Part shown: piece after piece, positions 39,928 to 48,842 of the stretch
Layout of the letters: each line of letters starts with the position of its first letter
Position numbering within the stretch: the stretch's first letter is position 1
DNA from: CAZNUP01 sp964609775
Lineage (GTDB): Bacteria > Patescibacteriota > Microgenomatia > JAMCZE01
Length of the DNA stretch: 64,000 nt
Reading direction: 5' to 3'
Assembly (NCBI GenBank): GCA_964609775.1
Contig: CAZSSJ010000004.1
Coordinates: 17,273-81,272, forward strand
Program-made: the position numbers and the translations under genes
The notes under the pieces: model-generated
What the model was told of the DNA's origin: nothing
What the model saw: only the letters and a program-made list of their open reading frames with translations
Databases searched by the model: none

Positions 39928-40221
39928 ATGAACAGCTCTTTATCTATCTCCCAATCATATAAGGCTACCGTAAGCTCTCAGGGCCAAATCACCCTTCCAG
40001 TAGAAATTCGCAAACTCCTGGGTCTCAAGCCAGGAAATCAGCTCTCGCTCATAGTCAAAGAAGTAGCCAAAGGCGTCAAATCAGTCATCGCCTATGCCGT
40101 ACCTGATGACCCAATAGAAAAATATTACGGTGTCGGTGAAGAGTTTTATAAAAAACACGGCGGAGCGGATAAGGTGATCGCCGAGGAGCGAAAAAGCTGG
40201 GAAGGGTGGGGGAAAAAGTGA
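39928..40221 (+). CDS. AbrB-type antitoxin
   Basis: An N-terminal AbrB/MazE domain: YKATVSSQGQITLPVEIRKL, then LGLKPGNQLSLIVKE. The C-terminal EEFYKKHGGADKVIAEERKSW would bind the toxin. Its stop overlaps the toxin GTG. Spacing from a TATAGT box is longer than the leaderless pattern. Confidence 0.85.
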   Translation: MNSSLSISQSYKATVSSQGQITLPVEIRKLLGLKPGNQLSLIVKEVAKGVKSVIAYAVPDDPIEKYYGVGEEFYKKHGGADKVIAEERKSWEGWGKK

Positions 40222-40646
40222 GAAAACCTTGCTTCGACACAAACGTCATTGCCTACTATATTGAAAAAAATAAGGTCTTCGGCTCCGCAGCAAAAAGACT
40301 GTTCAAAACACTGAAAGCGAGAAAACAGACGGGTTTCGTCACCTTCTTATCAATCTCCGAACTCCTTGTTAAACCAATCAGCGACAATAACCAACCCCTC
40401 GTCGACTACTACAACTCAATCGAAATTAACCTTCCGGTCAAAACGCTTTTTGTCGACCAAAGCTCAATCGAGCTAATCGCCAGGCTAAAAAATAAATACT
40501 CCCTGAAAACACCTGACGCCATCAACCTCGCCATCGCCATTTCCAACAACTGCGACACTTTTTTCACCAATGACGAGGCCCTCAAAAAGGTCTCCGAAAT
40601 CAAAATTCTCCTCCTCTCCGAATTAAAAAAGGAAAGCAGATCCTGA
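40218..40646 (+). CDS. VapC-type PIN-domain toxin
   Basis: PIN domain: CFDTNVIAYYIE (first Asp), ISELLVKP (Glu), LKTPDAINLAIA (second Asp) and FFTNDEALKKV. I use the GTG at 40218, which overlaps the antitoxin stop as GTGA, rather than a GTG at 40206. Length 142 aa. Confidence 0.85.
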   Translation: MRKPCFDTNVIAYYIEKNKVFGSAAKRLFKTLKARKQTGFVTFLSISELLVKPISDNNQPLVDYYNSIEINLPVKTLFVDQSSIELIARLKNKYSLKTPDAINLAIAISNNCDTFFTNDEALKKVSEIKILLLSELKKESRS

Positions 40647-40738
40647 TTCTCCTCACCCAAAACCCCCGAAAAACCCAGGTCATCAACAACACTAAAGTCG
40701 AATTCCAACTCCTATACGATTTCCTTGGCAGCGACTGA
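40643..40738 (+). pseudogene. Possible 3' gene remnant after the PIN toxin
   Basis: Thirty-one coding-like codons (LILLTQNPRKTQVINNTKVE, then LLYDFLGSD) and a stop, directly after the toxin and without a start. It may be the end of a gene displaced by the TA pair, as seen at cobA and the dehydrogenase. No matching intact gene is in the window. Confidence 0.3.
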
Positions 40739-40833
40739 AGTTGATTTATCGCCTCTCTCTCACTACACTAAATTTATGGAAAGTCTTGATGACATGTGTG
40801 GTCTAGACTTCCCGCTATAACAGCCTTTCCCTT

Positions 40834-42018
40834 ATGCCAAGTTTTTTCAAACAAATCCTTATCGGTCTGACCGTCGGCGCCCTCACCAGCCTTCCGTTCA
40901 TCTGGTACACCTCTTCTCACTCACAGGAAGTAAGATCTACGGTCTCCCCGTCTCTAAACACCAATCAGATCCTCTCATCCCACGCCGAGCTTTCTAAAGA
41001 AATCGCCGGCTTCTATCCCTACTGGAACCTCAGCAAAGTCTCCGAGGTTGACCTCACCAATCTCACCACCGTCTACTACTTTGCCCTCGATTTAAACGGC
41101 GACGGCACCTGGAACCAAGACGACCCGGGCATTAGTAAGCTCCGGACTGCCAACTATCAACTCCTCAAGGAAAAAGTCCTTCGCAACGGCACCCGCTGGG
41201 GCCTAACCATAGTCAATCTCTCCGCCGACTCCATCGCCAAAAACATTAGCAACCCCGTCCGTCAACAAACCATCATCAAAAACACCATCAAGATGATGAA
41301 GCAGGAAAACTTTCAGGACCTCAACATTGACCTTGAGTATGCTGGTGATCCGGATGACAACCTAAAAAAATCCTTCACTCGCTTCGTCCAGAACATGACT
41401 CAGGCCGTCAAAGCGCAAATCCCCGACTCCCGCGTCTCCATCGACTTCTTCGCCGACACCTACGAAAAACCCCGCATCTATGACTTAACGGCCATGAGCA
41501 GCCTCGTCGACCACGTCATCATCATGGGCTACGACTTCCATCGCCTCTCTTCCTTAACCGCCGGCCCCGTTGCCCCCCTCTTTGGCAAGGAAAAATATAA
41601 ATATGACATCACCACCTCCGTTGCCGGCTATCAAAAATTCATCCCGCCGTCCAAAATCATTCTTGGCGTCCCTTTCTATGGCTACGAATGGCCCACTCTC
41701 GACAACCAAAAGGGTGCCTTCACCATTTCCTCCCTCCATGGCCCGGAAATTTCTTCCTATGCCCGCAGTCTGGAAACCGCCACCAAAAACCACGCTTCCG
41801 TCAACTTCGACGACGAGTCCAAAAGCGTCTGGTTCTCCTACTTCGACACCGACTACAAGACCTGGCGCCAGGTCTGGTTTGAGAATCAGCGCAGTCTCGG
41901 CCTCAAATTTGACTTGGTCAACGACGCTGGCCTTGGTGGCATCGCCATCTTCGCCTTGGGCTATGATGGCGGGAGCGCCAAGCCTCTCTGGGACGAGGTC
42001 AAGCTAAAATTCCCCTAA
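40834..42018 (+). CDS. GH18-like glycosidase, membrane-anchored
   Basis: N-terminal TM/signal (residues 7-26), then a TIM-barrel like GH18 chitinases and YaaH-type peptidoglycan hydrolases: IAGFYPYWNLSKV, QDLNIDLEYAG with the DxxDxE-like catalytic set (E168), VDHVIIMGYDFH, ILGVPFYGYEW and GLGGIAIFALGYDGG. It probably acts on cell-wall or environmental glycans. It lies between two penicillin-binding protein genes, which suggests wall turnover. Confidence 0.85.
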   Translation: MPSFFKQILIGLTVGALTSLPFIWYTSSHSQEVRSTVSPSLNTNQILSSHAELSKEIAGFYPYWNLSKVSEVDLTNLTTVYYFALDLNGDGTWNQDDPGISKLRTANYQLLKEKVLRNGTRWGLTIVNLSADSIAKNISNPVRQQTIIKNTIKMMKQENFQDLNIDLEYAGDPDDNLKKSFTRFVQNMTQAVKAQIPDSRVSIDFFADTYEKPRIYDLTAMSSLVDHVIIMGYDFHRLSSLTAGPVAPLFGKEKYKYDITTSVAGYQKFIPPSKIILGVPFYGYEWPTLDNQKGAFTISSLHGPEISSYARSLETATKNHASVNFDDESKSVWFSYFDTDYKTWRQVWFENQRSLGLKFDLVNDAGLGGIAIFALGYDGGSAKPLWDEVKLKFP

Positions 42019-42137
42019 TTCCTCAACCTTCTCTCAGCTTCCATTCGCCTAATTTAATTCTTGCTAATTGTCCATTGATAATTGATAATTCCGCCCAGAG
42101 CCTGGGAAGCATGCCTTTGTTGTTCCTTTACGAAGGG

Positions 42138-44645
42138 ATGCCAAAAAGAAAAAACCATGTTTCAAAATCAGCCCTAACTCTAAAAAAAATTTTCGGTGCC
42201 ATTGCCAGCTTTCTCATCGCTCTTGGCACCCCTCTTCTCGTCGTTCTCAAACTCCTCTTTTCCTTAACTATTGAAGCCGGCGCCATCAGTCTAAACATTC
42301 TCGCCGCCTACTTTAACCTCATCCTCCACTTCCTCCTCACGATTAACACCCTTCTCCTAAAAGCCACCGCCTCCGGCCGCTCCTTGCTTGCCCACTTCAT
42401 CCCCCGCCTCCCCAAAAAGCCTCTCCTTCGCCGCCAAGCCAAGCGTCACCCTCTTCTCGCCGCCCCCCCACCTCAGAAAAAACCCCTCACCCTTCCTAAC
42501 CTTGCCCGCATCACTCCCCGGCTCTCCCTCCCTCACCCGTCAATCTCTCTTGCTAGTCTCGCCTCCCGTGTCTCCTTCCCCGCCCCTCGCCCCCAATTCC
42601 TTCTCACCATCTCTCTCTGCTTTTTTCTCCTCACCACCTTCGCTTCTCTCCAAGCCTACTTATTCCTCACCTCCCTTCCCAACCCCCACCTCCTCACCCA
42701 AAACACCTCCCCAGTCACAACCAAAATCTACGATCGTCATGGCACCCTCCTCTACCAGTTCTACAAAGACCAAAACCGCACGCCAATTGCCCTCACTAAT
42801 CTACCTCCCTACGTCTCCCAATCCGTCATTGCCATTGAGGACAAAAACTTCTATCACCATCCCGGTTTTGATTCCGAAGCCATCGCCCGGGCTGCTCTCG
42901 CCAACAGCTCTGGCACGGCCGTCCAAGGCGGCTCCACTATCACTCAGCAACTCATCAAATTAAAACTCCTGACTCCAGAAAAGACCGTCATCCGCAAGAT
43001 CAAAGAAGTCATCCTCGCCTTCTGGGCTGAGCGTCTCTACACTAAAAACCAGATTCTGGAAATGTATCTCAACGAGGTCCCCTTTGGCGGCCAAACCTAT
43101 GGCATTGAAGCGGCGGCGGAAACCTACTTTAAAAAACCCGCTCGCAATCTCACCTTAGCCGAGGCCGCTCTCCTCGCCGCTCTGCCTAAAGCTCCCACCA
43201 CCCTCTCTCCCTTCGGATCTCTAGACAAAGCCAAGGAAAGACAATCTTCAGTTCTTAACGCTATGGTCTCTCAGAACTACCTAACTGCCCCAGAGGCCGC
43301 CCAAGCCAAAAGTGAACCCCTCAAAATTGCCCCTCTGGAAACCGAAATCAAAGCCCCCCACTTTGTCATGTTCGTCAAAGGCTATCTCCAAAAGAAATAC
43401 GGCCCCGACGTCCTCGACCACGGTCTCCAGGTCATCACCACTCTCGACTATCCGCTCTACGAATCCGCCACTGCCTTGCTAAAAAAGGGCGTCACCGCCC
43501 AAAAATATCTCCACGTCGGCAACGGTGCCGCCCTCATCACCAACCCCAAAACCGGCGAGATCCTCACCATGACCGGCTCAATCGACTATTTTGACTCACC
43601 AAGCGATGGCCAAGTCAACCTCACCACCGCCGAAAGAAGTCCCGGTTCATCCATTAAACCCCTCAATTATGCCCTGGCTTTTGAGCGCGGTCTTCTGAAT
43701 CCTTCTTCTCCGATTGATGACATTCCGACTGCCTTTCGCGTCCCCGGCCAGCCCGTCTATCTGCCCCAAAACTATGACGGCCGTTTCCATGGCCGGATCC
43801 CCGCCCGGGTCGCTCTGGGCTCGTCCTACAACATCCCCGCCGTCAAAACCCTCGAAAAAAACGGTGTCATCAACTTCCTCCAGTTTGCCACCAATCTTGG
43901 CATCACCTCTTTTTCTGACCCCGACCGCTACGGGCTTTCTCTCACCCTGGGCGGCGGCGAAGTGAAAATGACCGATCTAGCCACCGCCTACAGCTCTTTT
44001 GCCAATCAGGGCGAAAAAGTCGACCTCAACCCCATCATCCAAATCAAAAACTATAAAGGCAATATCCTTGAAAGCAATACTAGCAACCAGTTTACCCGCC
44101 GAAGCGATAGTGAAGGAGGGCCACTAGCCACTGGCAACTCGCGTGTCCTTTCCCCCCGCACCGCCTTTCTCGTCAGTGACATCCTTGCTGATGATCGCGC
44201 CCGAACGCCCGCTTTTGGCCCCAGAAGCAACCTCAATATCCCCGGCCACACCGTTTCTGTCAAAACCGGCACGACCGAAACCAAACGTGACAACTGGACC
44301 ATCGGCTATTCTTTCGGCCCCGATCCCCGCCTCGCCGCCGTCTGGGTCGGCAACAATGACAACACCCCTATGAGCCCCTACCTCGAATCCGGCAACACCG
44401 GGGCTGCGGCCATCTGGAACCCCATCATGGCCCTTCTTCTCAAAGACCAGCCGAATTCTCCCATCCCCAAGCCCAGCAACCTGACTGAAGTCAAAATCTG
44501 CGCTCTCACTAACACCCTTCCTTGCGAGAATTGCCCGAACATCACCACGGAATACTTCACCCCTGGCACCGAGCCCAAAGTCGCTTGCCACCTCATCAAA
44601 GACGACCTGGAAAAATTTCGATCTGCTAGAATAAATCGGCCATGA
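42138..44645 (+). CDS. Second class A penicillin-binding protein
   Basis: Paralogue of the protein at 37497 with a longer, Pro/Leu-rich N-terminus: two or three hydrophobic segments in the first 180 residues before GT51 (VIAIEDKNFYHHPGF) and a transpeptidase domain with S504-S-I-K507 (SPGSSIKPLN) and VKTGTTETKRDNW. I chose the ATG at 42138; in-frame ATGs at 42075 and 42111 are possible. A tract encoding QFTRRSDSEGGPLATG lies before the KTG domain. It overlaps the next gene by 4 nt. Confidence 0.93.
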   Translation: MPKRKNHVSKSALTLKKIFGAIASFLIALGTPLLVVLKLLFSLTIEAGAISLNILAAYFNLILHFLLTINTLLLKATASGRSLLAHFIPRLPKKPLLRRQAKRHPLLAAPPPQKKPLTLPNLARITPRLSLPHPSISLASLASRVSFPAPRPQFLLTISLCFFLLTTFASLQAYLFLTSLPNPHLLTQNTSPVTTKIYDRHGTLLYQFYKDQNRTPIALTNLPPYVSQSVIAIEDKNFYHHPGFDSEAIARAALANSSGTAVQGGSTITQQLIKLKLLTPEKTVIRKIKEVILAFWAERLYTKNQILEMYLNEVPFGGQTYGIEAAAETYFKKPARNLTLAEAALLAALPKAPTTLSPFGSLDKAKERQSSVLNAMVSQNYLTAPEAAQAKSEPLKIAPLETEIKAPHFVMFVKGYLQKKYGPDVLDHGLQVITTLDYPLYESATALLKKGVTAQKYLHVGNGAALITNPKTGEILTMTGSIDYFDSPSDGQVNLTTAERSPGSSIKPLNYALAFERGLLNPSSPIDDIPTAFRVPGQPVYLPQNYDGRFHGRIPARVALGSSYNIPAVKTLEKNGVINFLQFATNLGITSFSDPDRYGLSLTLGGGEVKMTDLATAYSSFANQGEKVDLNPIIQIKNYKGNILESNTSNQFTRRSDSEGGPLATGNSRVLSPRTAFLVSDILADDRARTPAFGPRSNLNIPGHTVSVKTGTTETKRDNWTIGYSFGPDPRLAAVWVGNNDNTPMSPYLESGNTGAAAIWNPIMALLLKDQPNSPIPKPSNLTEVKICALTNTLPCENCPNITTEYFTPGTEPKVACHLIKDDLEKFRSARINRP

Positions 44646-45379
44646 ATCTCTTTAGAACAACGCTGGTGAGCCGACAGGAAGTGGCCGAAAACACTCTTTC
44701 TTTCTTTTTTGAAAAACCACTTCACTATGACTTTATCGCCGGTCAGTATGCCGGCTGGACCATTCCCAACTTGCCCAACCCCGACGCCGAAGGACGTGCC
44801 CGCACTTTCACCATTTCCTCAGCTCCCTTCGAACCCCACCTTTCCTTCACCACCCGGATCCGCCAAACCACATTCAAACAATTCCTCTCCCACGCCCCCC
44901 TCGGAACCGAAATCCAAGTCTCCGCCCCCGAAGGCGATTTTATTCTACCCAGTTTACCAGTTTACAAGTCCACTAGTTTACCCGCCGTTGTCTTTCTCGC
45001 CGCCGGCATCGGCATCACCCCTTTTAGAAGCATTCTCACCCGGGTCACTCACGACCACCTCCCCTACAAAATTCATCTCTTCTATTCTAATCACACTCGA
45101 CAAGACACCGCCTTTCTTGAAGAACTAACCACTCTGGAGCACCAAAACCCCAACTTCCGCTTCGTCCCGATAATGACTCAGGATCCCACCTGGCCCGGCG
45201 AAAAATCCCCCATCACCCCTTCCCTTCTAACCAAAATTCTCCCTTCTCCATTCTCAAATCTCAATTCCGTTTATGTTTCCGGCCCCCCCGCCTTCGTCAC
45301 TTCCCTCCGGGAAATGCTCTTCAAGAAGCTACGCATCCCCGCCGAATCCGTCCTCTCCGACTCCTTCACCGGCTACTAA
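44642..45379 (+). CDS. Ferredoxin-NAD(P)+ reductase-like flavoprotein
   Basis: FAD and NAD(P) domains of the FNR superfamily, 245 aa. RARTFTISSAP binds FAD, and VVFLAAGIGITPFRSIL is the NAD(P)-binding start, with VYVSGPPAFV near the end. No 2Fe-2S domain is fused. It may pass electrons to an unknown partner. An iterated TACCAGTTTACAAG-type tract (44947-44985) encodes SLPVYKSTSLPA. A TAGAAT box lies 9 nt before the ATG, inside the preceding gene. Confidence 0.85.
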   Translation: MNLFRTTLVSRQEVAENTLSFFFEKPLHYDFIAGQYAGWTIPNLPNPDAEGRARTFTISSAPFEPHLSFTTRIRQTTFKQFLSHAPLGTEIQVSAPEGDFILPSLPVYKSTSLPAVVFLAAGIGITPFRSILTRVTHDHLPYKIHLFYSNHTRQDTAFLEELTTLEHQNPNFRFVPIMTQDPTWPGEKSPITPSLLTKILPSPFSNLNSVYVSGPPAFVTSLREMLFKKLRIPAESVLSDSFTGY

Positions 45380-45419
45380 TCCCTGTACTTCTCAAGCCTA
45401 ATTTCCTAACATTAAGGAA

Positions 45420-45977
45420 ATGACACTATTTCTCAATCTTTCTGGATTAATAGGCTACCTGATTCTAGCTGTTGGCTTAACCGGCCTCGCGGCTAAAATT
45501 CCTAACTACTTTTTCCACAATTTTGGATTTTCTGTTCTAAACTCGCACAAAAAAACTCGCCAAGCCTACTTTTTGACAATGGCGACCTATCTCAGCCTCC
45601 AATTCCTCTTCACTGTTTGGTTCAGCCTCCAAACCTCCATCTTCGACACTACTATTCTCTACCTTCTTCTCGGCGTCCTAATTCTAGGCACACCCTCACT
45701 CCTCATTCCCTACCCAAAACCTCAACACGTCATCTTAACCAGTCTGTCATTTCTTCTAGCAATAATCTGCCAACTCTACGTCTCAATCAAACTCTCCCTA
45801 ATAAACCATCCGGTCGCTCCAATTTCCCTCATAATTAGTTCTGCCCTAATAACTATCTCTGTACTGCTTCTTAGGCGCAAACTCCGCCGTCTTTGGCTTG
45901 CTGAAGCATCCTTCCTTACCATGCTCTTTCTCTGGAACCTCTCCGCTTCCCTCTTCCTCTTCAGAAATCTACCGTAA
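45420..45977 (+). CDS. Multi-pass membrane protein, 185 aa
   Basis: Five to six hydrophobic helices, few charges, no recognised motif. It follows the FNR-like gene by 40 nt and precedes an iterated AAATTTCAAATTT tract (45998-46024). A role as membrane partner of the flavoprotein is conceivable but unsupported. Confidence 0.6.
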   Translation: MTLFLNLSGLIGYLILAVGLTGLAAKIPNYFFHNFGFSVLNSHKKTRQAYFLTMATYLSLQFLFTVWFSLQTSIFDTTILYLLLGVLILGTPSLLIPYPKPQHVILTSLSFLLAIICQLYVSIKLSLINHPVAPISLIISSALITISVLLLRRKLRRLWLAEASFLTMLFLWNLSASLFLFRNLP

Positions 45978-46024
45978 TAATTCTCCTGGAGGTTTTCAAA
46001 TTTCAAATTTTAAATTTCAAATTG

Positions 46025-46564
46025 TTATGTGTGCCTGTCCGCCACGCTCGACGCTCCAAACGACTCCGGCTTTGTCTTGCACAAAAACCCGCTTCCCCGA
46101 ATCATTCCCACAATCTCCGCAATCATCACTTTCGTGTCTCCCCCCATTCCCACATCCACATGAATCTCCAAAAATTTTTCGAGCGGCAGATCCTGCTTTT
46201 TAAACTCATCAATCAACCTCTGAGCCAGCGCCAGCGAGTACGTCGCTTCTTCATACATCCGCTGTCTCAGATCCTTTATTCCATCCCTGGTCACTTGTCC
46301 CCAAAAATACACTCCCCCGTGCCCAACATGATGCACGACAACAGCCGACACAAAATGCGCCGCGCCTTTCGAGATCAGTTCCGAATCCGTCCCGACGATA
46401 ATTCTAAAATGAGAATTGTCTTCTTTAGAAATAAACACCCGAACCTGCTCTACAAGTTCTTCAAAACTCATGCTTCCCAGGCTCGGCGACAGAAAACTGT
46501 CAATTCTGTGATCTGTCATCAAATTCCGGAGTATGATCAGCCTGTCTCTCCCCTGGCCTTCCAT
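46025..46564 (-). CDS. YkuK-like (DUF458) RNase H-fold protein
   Basis: Matches the DUF458/YkuK pattern: RIIVGTDSELISKGAAHF, HHVGHGGVYFWG, EIHVDVGMGGDTKVMIAEI, KTKPESFGASSVADRHT. Function in the family is unknown; the fold is RNase H-like. ATG at 46564 is used; one at 46519 fits better with the family length. A TATAAT box lies about 38 nt upstream of 46564. Confidence 0.8.
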   Translation of the reverse strand: MEGQGRDRLIILRNLMTDHRIDSFLSPSLGSMSFEELVEQVRVFISKEDNSHFRIIVGTDSELISKGAAHFVSAVVVHHVGHGGVYFWGQVTRDGIKDLRQRMYEEATYSLALAQRLIDEFKKQDLPLEKFLEIHVDVGMGGDTKVMIAEIVGMIRGSGFLCKTKPESFGASSVADRHT

Positions 46565-46721
46565 GGCTTTAGCGACGGAGGCCGTACCTTTTTTGAAGTT
46601 AATTCATTATACTACCACCAGTTAAAAGTTAAAAGTCCAAGGCCTGAGTATAACGTTTAAAAATATTGAGAAACTTAATACTTCACCTTGAATTTTGGAC
46701 TTTGGACTTTTAACTTAAAAT

Positions 46722-47303
46722 GTGCGTAAATTCACCACCGACGAGCTCGTCGCCCAAAAACCATCGGCAGAAAACTTTCGCCGGCTCAAACGAAATCCAG
46801 TCAGCTTCATCCTCCACAACATCCGCTCCCTCGAAAATGTCGGCCTCTTTTTTCGCCTCGCCGACGCCCTCCTCATCGAAAAAATCTATTTAACAGGCTA
46901 CACCGGTTATCCCCCTCTTACGCTCAGTGCCAATCCCCGTCCTGATCCCCGCGAATCCCGCGTCCGGCAGCACGCGGACCGGGAAATCAACAAAACTGCC
47001 ATCAAGCTCGTCCCCTTCGTCCCCTGGGACCACCACGAGGACATCAACTCCCTGATCTCCCAGATTTCCCCAATTTCCCAGCTCGTCGGTGTCGAGCAAA
47101 CCGACCAAAGCCTTGACTACCGAAAAGCCCCCTATCAATTTCCTCTCGCTCTCCTCTTTGGCCACGAACGCACTGGCGTCGAGAACGAACTCTTGGAAAA
47201 ATGCGACTTTGTCGTCCACATTCCCATGCTCGGCCTGGGCAACAGCCACAACGTCGCGATGTCAGCGGCTATCATAAGTAGCCACATCCTCAATACCCTT
47301 TGA
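46722..47303 (+). CDS. SpoU-family RNA 2'-O-methyltransferase
   Basis: SPOUT methyltransferase, 193 aa. Three family motifs are present: NIRSLENVGLFFR (motif 1), LALLFGHERTGV (motif 2) and IPMLGLGNSHNVAMSAAI (motif 3, knot and SAM site). It resembles TrmH-like tRNA/rRNA methylases; target unknown. A CCCAGATTTCCCCAATTTCC tract (47050-47080) encodes LISQISPISQ between motifs 1 and 2. Confidence 0.88.
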   Translation: MRKFTTDELVAQKPSAENFRRLKRNPVSFILHNIRSLENVGLFFRLADALLIEKIYLTGYTGYPPLTLSANPRPDPRESRVRQHADREINKTAIKLVPFVPWDHHEDINSLISQISPISQLVGVEQTDQSLDYRKAPYQFPLALLFGHERTGVENELLEKCDFVVHIPMLGLGNSHNVAMSAAIISSHILNTL

Positions 47304-47332
47304 CATCCATGCTAAACTATTTTTGTTAACTC

Positions 47333-47788
47333 GTGTTCATGAACCGTTCCTATCTTTTTCTCATCACTCTTCTGGCTATCATTGCTGTTGCTATTGGCGC
47401 CTTCGCCTTCTATAAAACCCTCGCCTCCAAACCGGCCGCTCCGGCAACTCCTCCCCCGCCAGTCCAAAGCCTTCCCCCAACCCCACCCCCCACTCAAGAG
47501 GTCACTCCCTCAGCCGATATTAACTCCTCAAAAAACACCCTCCCACTGACCATCGCTTCACCGCAGGATAACTCTGTCGTCACCACTCCAAGGATCACCG
47601 TTTCCGGCACCACCGCTCCCGGCGCCGATGTCTCCGTCAACGAAAAAGACCTTCTCGCCAATTCTGCCGGGAAGTTCACCACCACTCTCACCCTTGAGGA
47701 AGGCCAGAACTACATCCTCGTGACCGCCGCCAGTGAAACCGGTTTCGCTGCGTGGGAAGGGACGATCGCCTACGAACCCCCAACCTAA
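47333..47788 (+). CDS. Membrane-anchored Ig-like domain protein
   Basis: TM/signal at residues 6-26, a Pro/Thr-rich spacer (PATPPPPVQSLPPTPPP), then a glucodextranase/Big-type beta-sandwich: PLTIASPQDNSVVTTPRITV, VSGTTAPGADVSVNEKD, LEEGQNYILVTAASETG. Probably extracellular, exposed on a stalk. It faces the small membrane gene at 47791. Confidence 0.75.
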   Translation: MFMNRSYLFLITLLAIIAVAIGAFAFYKTLASKPAAPATPPPPVQSLPPTPPPTQEVTPSADINSSKNTLPLTIASPQDNSVVTTPRITVSGTTAPGADVSVNEKDLLANSAGKFTTTLTLEEGQNYILVTAASETGFAAWEGTIAYEPPT

Positions 47789-47790
47789 CT

Positions 47791-48021
47791 TCACCCCAAG
47801 AGAAAAACTAACACCAGAAGCCCGGCAACCGCTAAAATCTGAAGAAGTGCCGCTGTCCTAATTAGTGGCGAGATACTGCTGTTCAGTGTCTGGGTCAGAA
47901 GCGACACTTGTCGATAAACCACAAGCGTAAAAATGAAATAGAAAATCGCCAAAACAATCAGAAACAGCTTTATAAGAAGCTGTGCCTGAAAAAAGCTGAA
48001 TAGAGTCAACGTCTGTTCCAT
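47791..48021 (-). CDS. Small membrane protein, 76 aa (DUF5657-like)
   Basis: Two hydrophobic helices around a polar SLLTQTLNSSISPLIRT loop. The helix-loop-helix layout resembles DUF5657. It starts 4 nt after the PH-like gene and is probably co-transcribed with it. Confidence 0.55.
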   Translation of the reverse strand: MEQTLTLFSFFQAQLLIKLFLIVLAIFYFIFTLVVYRQVSLLTQTLNSSISPLIRTAALLQILAVAGLLVLVFLLG

Positions 48022-48025
48022 ATTG

Positions 48026-48760
48026 TTAAGGTTTTGTCTCCCATTCCTTTTCTTCCGCTGCCATCAACTCCTGAATTTTGCGCACCACCAGTTGTGGATG
48101 CGGCACTCGCAGAAACTCGATATTTGGCTCCGTTCCCGCCGTCTGGACATAAACCGACCCGAAGTCAAACACTCCGGCAAACACTCCCGCTTGATCCGCC
48201 CGGACATCCTGAACCTTACTCATGAGAGCTGACGCTACATCTCGGTAGATCACGTTACTCCAATCAATATCCACAATTCGCTCACCCGTCACAATCCCGA
48301 CGTTAAAATACCAGTATAAAGCATTCAAAAGACCGTAGGTAAATGTCCCCATATACCAAAACACCGTTGTCACAAAAATTGTTCCCGCCGAAAGCCCCGC
48401 CAACCCCCCTATTGCGCTCAAAAGCGGCAGAACAATCAAAGGCAAAAGCCCCATTCCGATAACAATCAAAATCCAAGGAACGTTGGTAACTGGGTGGGCT
48501 CGAAGAAGAAGAATAATGTCCTCATCCTTGTGCTCTCCGGAAAAATGAACTTGAGCCGGGAACGCCGCAAACGCCGCCATTGGGCTCCCTGACACCCGGC
48601 GCAACTCTTCATCCGTCGTCGGTTCGTTGGGAAACCTCGGATCCCTCCTTAAACTCGTCTTTTCTACAGCCGAACCAACCACTTCACTATTGCTAGCCCC
48701 TAGCTCCTCGCTCCTAGCTGCCTCGTCGGGTTCAACGTTATCAACTTTCAATCTCGGCAT
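48026..48760 (-). CDS. Bacterial PH-domain-like membrane protein
   Basis: A polar N-terminus of about 85 residues, two long hydrophobic helices (PWILIVIGMGLLPLIVLPLL and a second at about 125-150), then NVGIVTGERIVDIDWSNVIYR and KVQDVRADQAG, with VYVQTAGTEPNIEFLRVPHP, which matches YdbS-like bPH domains. A CTAGCCCCTAGCTCC tract (48689-48723) encodes SEELGASNSEVVG. TATAAT lies 7 nt before the ATG. Confidence 0.7.
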   Translation of the reverse strand: MPRLKVDNVEPDEAARSEELGASNSEVVGSAVEKTSLRRDPRFPNEPTTDEELRRVSGSPMAAFAAFPAQVHFSGEHKDEDIILLLRAHPVTNVPWILIVIGMGLLPLIVLPLLSAIGGLAGLSAGTIFVTTVFWYMGTFTYGLLNALYWYFNVGIVTGERIVDIDWSNVIYRDVASALMSKVQDVRADQAGVFAGVFDFGSVYVQTAGTEPNIEFLRVPHPQLVVRKIQELMAAEEKEWETKP

Positions 48761-48789
48761 AAGTCTGATTATAGCGTATACTCCTCCAA

Positions 48790-48842
48790 ATTCGTATATT
48801 CGTATATTTGCGCTAGATTCGTATATTCGTGATTACTCCTAT
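48790..48842. repeat. TTCGTATATTCG iterated tract
   Basis: Tandem copies of TTCGTATATT between two minus-strand genes, ending GATTACTCC. Related to 10134-10182. It may include terminator or promoter functions, but neither is clear. Confidence 0.6.
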
